DNA of 64,000 nucleotides from Dyella caseinilytica (GTDB taxonomy: Bacteria; Pseudomonadota; Gammaproteobacteria; Xanthomonadales; Rhodanobacteraceae). Positions within the stretch are counted from its first letter, which is position 1; each line of letters starts with the position of its first letter. Shown here in pieces: positions 61,551 through 64,000 of the stretch. Location of the stretch: assembly GCF_016865235.1 (NCBI RefSeq), contig NZ_CP064030.1:4526001-4590000 (forward strand), written 5' to 3'. The notes under the pieces were generated by a model. It saw only the letters and a program-made list of their open reading frames with translations. It had not been told where the DNA came from and did no database searches. A program made the translations under genes and the position numbers.

Positions 61551-62123
61551 ATGGCCCGCCCCCGCAGCGAAGACAAACGCAACGCCATCCTGGAAGCCGC
61601 CACCGAGATCGTGGCGGAGCAGGGCGTGAGCGCACCGACCGCGAAGATCGCCAAGCGGGCGGGGGTCGCCGAGGGCAGCCTGTTCACCTATTTCGAGAAC
61701 AAGGACGTCTTGCTCAACCAGCTGTATCTGGCGCTGAAAGACGACCTCCGCCACGCCATGCTGGATGGTTTTCCCGCGGCCGAGCGCATCGCGGTGCAAG
61801 CCCGGCATGTCTGGAACGGCTATATCGACTGGGGCGTGGCCAACCCGCTCAAGCGCAAGGCCATGTCCCAGTTGACGGTGTCTGACCGGATCAGTCCCCA
61901 AAGCCGTGAAGCCGGCATGGCCGGTTTCAGCCGGGTCAACGCCATGTTGCAGGAGAGCTTGACGGGCGGTGTCCTGAAGGACCAGCCGCCATCGTTCGCC
62001 GGGGCCATCATGTCGTCGCTGGCCGAAACCACCATGGAATTCATCATCCGCGAACCGGCCATGGCCGAGCGCTACAGGGACGCCGGTTTCGACGCGCTCT
62101 GGGCGGCCTTCACCAAACACTGA
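61551..62123 (+). CDS. TetR-family transcriptional regulator
   Basis: This 190-aa protein has a TetR N-terminal HTH (residues ~8-55: DKRNAILEAATEIVAEQGVS, KIAKRAGVAEGSLFTYFENK) and an all-helical ligand/dimer domain (~70-190). Length is normal. It precedes a pair of short-chain dehydrogenase genes by 70 nt, with palindromes sharing a TGAG half-site before both units. It probably represses itself and the dehydrogenase operon. Confidence 0.93.
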   Translation: MARPRSEDKRNAILEAATEIVAEQGVSAPTAKIAKRAGVAEGSLFTYFENKDVLLNQLYLALKDDLRHAMLDGFPAAERIAVQARHVWNGYIDWGVANPLKRKAMSQLTVSDRISPQSREAGMAGFSRVNAMLQESLTGGVLKDQPPSFAGAIMSSLAETTMEFIIREPAMAERYRDAGFDALWAAFTKH

Positions 62124-62144
62124 GCTGTTTTTTTGATCACTTAA

Positions 62145-62162
62145 TGAGTGTGTACATACTCA
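62145..62162. promoter_or_regulatory. palindrome in front of the dehydrogenase operon
   Basis: TGAGT-GTGTACAT-ACTCA, centred on TGTACA, lies about 31 nt before the first dehydrogenase start codon. It shares its half-site with 61520-61535 and is a likely TetR operator. Confidence 0.5.
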
Positions 62163-62193
62163 ACTAAAAGCAACCACCGACGGAGTTTTTGTC

Positions 62194-63072
62194 ATGTCTA
62201 AGATCTGGTTAATCACAGGTAGCGCCCGCGGCCTTGGCCGTCATCTTGCCGAGGCCGTTCTGGCCGGCGGCCATCGTCTGGTCGCCACGGCGCGGCAAAC
62301 CGACAAACTGCAGGATCTGGTCGATCGCTACGGCGACCGCATCCGCACATTCGCACTCGATGTCACCGACGCATCGGCCGCACAGGCTGCCATTGATGTT
62401 GCGGTATCGGCCTTCGGCCGCCTCGATGTACTGGTCAACAACGCCGGCTTCGGCCATATCGCGCCGTTCGAGCAAGCTGCCGCCGAGGATTTCCGCGCGC
62501 AGATCGATACCAATTTTTATGGCGTGGTCAATCTCACCCGCGCTGCCTTGCCGGTGATGCGCAAACAGCGTTCCGGCCACATCTTCCAGATCTCTTCGGT
62601 GGGCGGCCGCCTCGGCATGCCTGGCCTTAGTGCCTATCAGGCGGCTAAATGGGCGGTAGGCGGCTTTACCGAAGTATTGGCGAAGGAAGCCGCGCCGTTC
62701 GGCGTCAAGGTCACGTCGGTGGAGCCGGGTGGCATGCGAACCGGTTGGGGCGAGATCGCCCGCGGCGCCATACCCGATCTGTTGCCCGACTACGAACCGT
62801 CGGTCGGCACGATAAGCCGCATGCTTTCCGGGCATATCGGCCAAGAAGCCGGTGACCCCGATAAGGTGGCGCAGGTGCTCCTGCAGCTCGCCGATCACGA
62901 CGCCACGCCGGAACACCTGCTGCTCGGCAGCGACGCGGTGCATTTCTTTCATCTGGCGGATGAGGCACGCCGCGCCGAAGCCGAACGCTGGCGCGCGGTG
63001 AGCCTGTCCACCGACGTCGATAGCGGCGTGACGCTGCCGGAGATCTCATTGGCCAGGGAACCGATGCCATGA
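62194..63072 (+). CDS. short-chain dehydrogenase/reductase
   Basis: This 292-aa protein is a classical SDR: cofactor motif TGSARGLG (residues 8-15), NNAG (82-85), catalytic Ser near 135 in QISSVGG, and Y148-xxx-K152 (YQAAK). The acidic/basic pattern after strand 2 (VATARQTD) suggests NADP(H). The C-terminal extension (~230-292) fits the group resembling retinol/3-oxoacyl reductase-like oxidoreductases. GGAG precedes the ATG. Its end overlaps the next SDR by 4 nt (ATGA). Substrate unknown; TetR control is likely. Confidence 0.93.
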   Translation: MSKIWLITGSARGLGRHLAEAVLAGGHRLVATARQTDKLQDLVDRYGDRIRTFALDVTDASAAQAAIDVAVSAFGRLDVLVNNAGFGHIAPFEQAAAEDFRAQIDTNFYGVVNLTRAALPVMRKQRSGHIFQISSVGGRLGMPGLSAYQAAKWAVGGFTEVLAKEAAPFGVKVTSVEPGGMRTGWGEIARGAIPDLLPDYEPSVGTISRMLSGHIGQEAGDPDKVAQVLLQLADHDATPEHLLLGSDAVHFFHLADEARRAEAERWRAVSLSTDVDSGVTLPEISLAREPMP

Positions 63073-64000
63073 GCCGGCCCTGGTCGATCCAGAGCATTCC
63101 GCCACAACGCGGGCGCCTCGCCGTGATTACCGGCGCCACCGGCGGCATCGGTTTCGAGGCGGCGCTCGCGCTGGCTGACGCCGGTGCCGACGTGGTGCTG
63201 ACCGGCCGCGACGATGCCAAGGGAGACGCCGCACTTGAGCGCATCCGCGCACTGCATCCGCAGGCGACGATCCGCTACGCGCATCTGGACCTGGCTAGCC
63301 TGGCTTCGGTATCCGCGTTTGCCGACCGATTTGCGCAGGAGCATGACGCACTTGATCTGTTGATCAACAACGGCGGCGTGATGGTACCGCCCAAGCGCTT
63401 CACTACGGCCGATGGTTTCGAATTGCAATTCGGCACCAACTATCTGGGCCATTTCGCCTTGACGCATCACCTGCTCCCGCTACTGCGCAAAGGGCGCAAA
63501 CCACGCGTAGTGAACGTGAGCAGCCTTGCGCACCGTCAGATGGCGGCTATTCATTTCGATGACCTGCAATGGCAACGCCGCTACCATCCCTGGCAGGCCT
63601 ATGCGCAATCCAAACTGGCCTTGCTGATGTTCGGTCTGACCTTGCAGCGCCGCAGTGACGCCCTGGGTTGGGGACTGATGAGCAATACCTGCCATCCTGG
63701 TTATGCGCGCACCGGATTGCAGACGTCCGGACCGAACCTGGGCAAAGACAAGCCACAAAAGTTCGGCAGCTTGCTGGAACCCGTCCTCTCGCAATCCGCC
63801 GCCGAGGGCGCATGGCCGACATTGCTTGCCGCCACCTCGCCCGATGCGCGCGGCGCCACCTATTACGGCCCGCAAGGATTGTTCGGGCTGAAAGGTCCTC
63901 CGGGCGTGAGCAGCATCGGTAAGCGCGCACGCGACCAGACCGTGGCGGAGCGCTTATGGGAGGTCTCCGAGCAACTGACCGGCGTGCGCTGGCCCGCTGC
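63069..64000 (+). CDS. short-chain dehydrogenase/reductase, 3' end outside window
   Basis: At least 310 residues are present; the frame is open at the window edge. Motifs are TGATGGIG (residues 21-28), NNGG in place of NNAG (100-103), VVNVSSLAHR near 148, and Y178-xxx-K182 (YAQSK). The insert and FQLQFGTNYLGHFAL-type helix are typical of retinol-dehydrogenase/WW-domain-oxidoreductase-like SDRs. The ATG overlaps the preceding SDR stop (ATGA), so the two are coupled. Substrate is not evident. Confidence 0.92.
   Translation, partial: MSRPWSIQSIPPQRGRLAVITGATGGIGFEAALALADAGADVVLTGRDDAKGDAALERIRALHPQATIRYAHLDLASLASVSAFADRFAQEHDALDLLINNGGVMVPPKRFTTADGFELQFGTNYLGHFALTHHLLPLLRKGRKPRVVNVSSLAHRQMAAIHFDDLQWQRRYHPWQAYAQSKLALLMFGLTLQRRSDALGWGLMSNTCHPGYARTGLQTSGPNLGKDKPQKFGSLLEPVLSQSAAEGAWPTLLAATSPDARGATYYGPQGLFGLKGPPGVSSIGKRARDQTVAERLWEVSEQLTGVRWPA

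Overview
The window looks like a chromosomal segment of a GC-rich gammaproteobacterium, most likely Xanthomonadales and probably Rhodanobacteraceae (Dyella/Luteibacter/Rhodanobacter-like). The basis is the set of large TonB-dependent receptors, two FecI/FecR-type signalling modules, a sedolisin (S53) protease, NodT-type efflux lipoproteins, and dispersed GTCATTCC-type and CCCTCTCCCC-type palindromic repeats. No rRNA, tRNA, CRISPR array, transposase or integrase was seen.

Layout. 1-22757 (all minus strand) is one functional locus. It begins with a cell-surface-signalling module: an STN-domain protein with a TonB-like C-terminal domain, an ECF sigma factor and a FecR anti-sigma factor. A two-partner secretion (TPS) locus follows: the transporter TpsB, an ExbB-like protein fused to a periplasmic DUF2341/LamG-like region, ExbD, TonB, a Porin_5-type porin, a periplasmic coiled-coil protein, a Skp/OmpH-like chaperone, a small Cys-containing secreted protein, and a filamentous haemagglutinin-like exoprotein of more than 3670 residues whose end lies outside the window. 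The same ~50-bp promoter-like motif, with an identical 15-nt internal spacing, lies upstream of both tpsB and tpsA. I read this as a PUMA3/Pdt-like regulated TPS system with its own energy-transducing complex; it is the most interesting part of the window.

22994-29392 is a heme uptake operon (hmuRSTUV type) behind a Fur-box-like palindrome. 29971-37800 (plus strand) is a second sigma/FecR module followed by a secreted S53 protease with PKD and P domains and an STN-containing TonB-dependent receptor. 37829-43285 (minus) is a TonB receptor, a YncE-like beta-propeller and a histidine acid phosphatase/phytase, with a Pho-box-like site upstream. 43352-45365 is an OmpR/QseB-type two-component system whose sensor carries a His-rich periplasmic patch.

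45555-51840 is an RND efflux operon (pump, adaptor, outer membrane factor, small protein) with two long inverted repeats between pump and adaptor genes. It is divergent from a LysR regulator, which overlaps a DMT exporter with a His-rich tail. 54282 encodes a PagL-type lipid A deacylase. 55063-60056 is a MarR-controlled EmrAB-type tripartite exporter. 60144-64000 holds a small conserved-looking protein, an AraC regulator, a TetR regulator and two short-chain dehydrogenases; the last is cut by the window edge.
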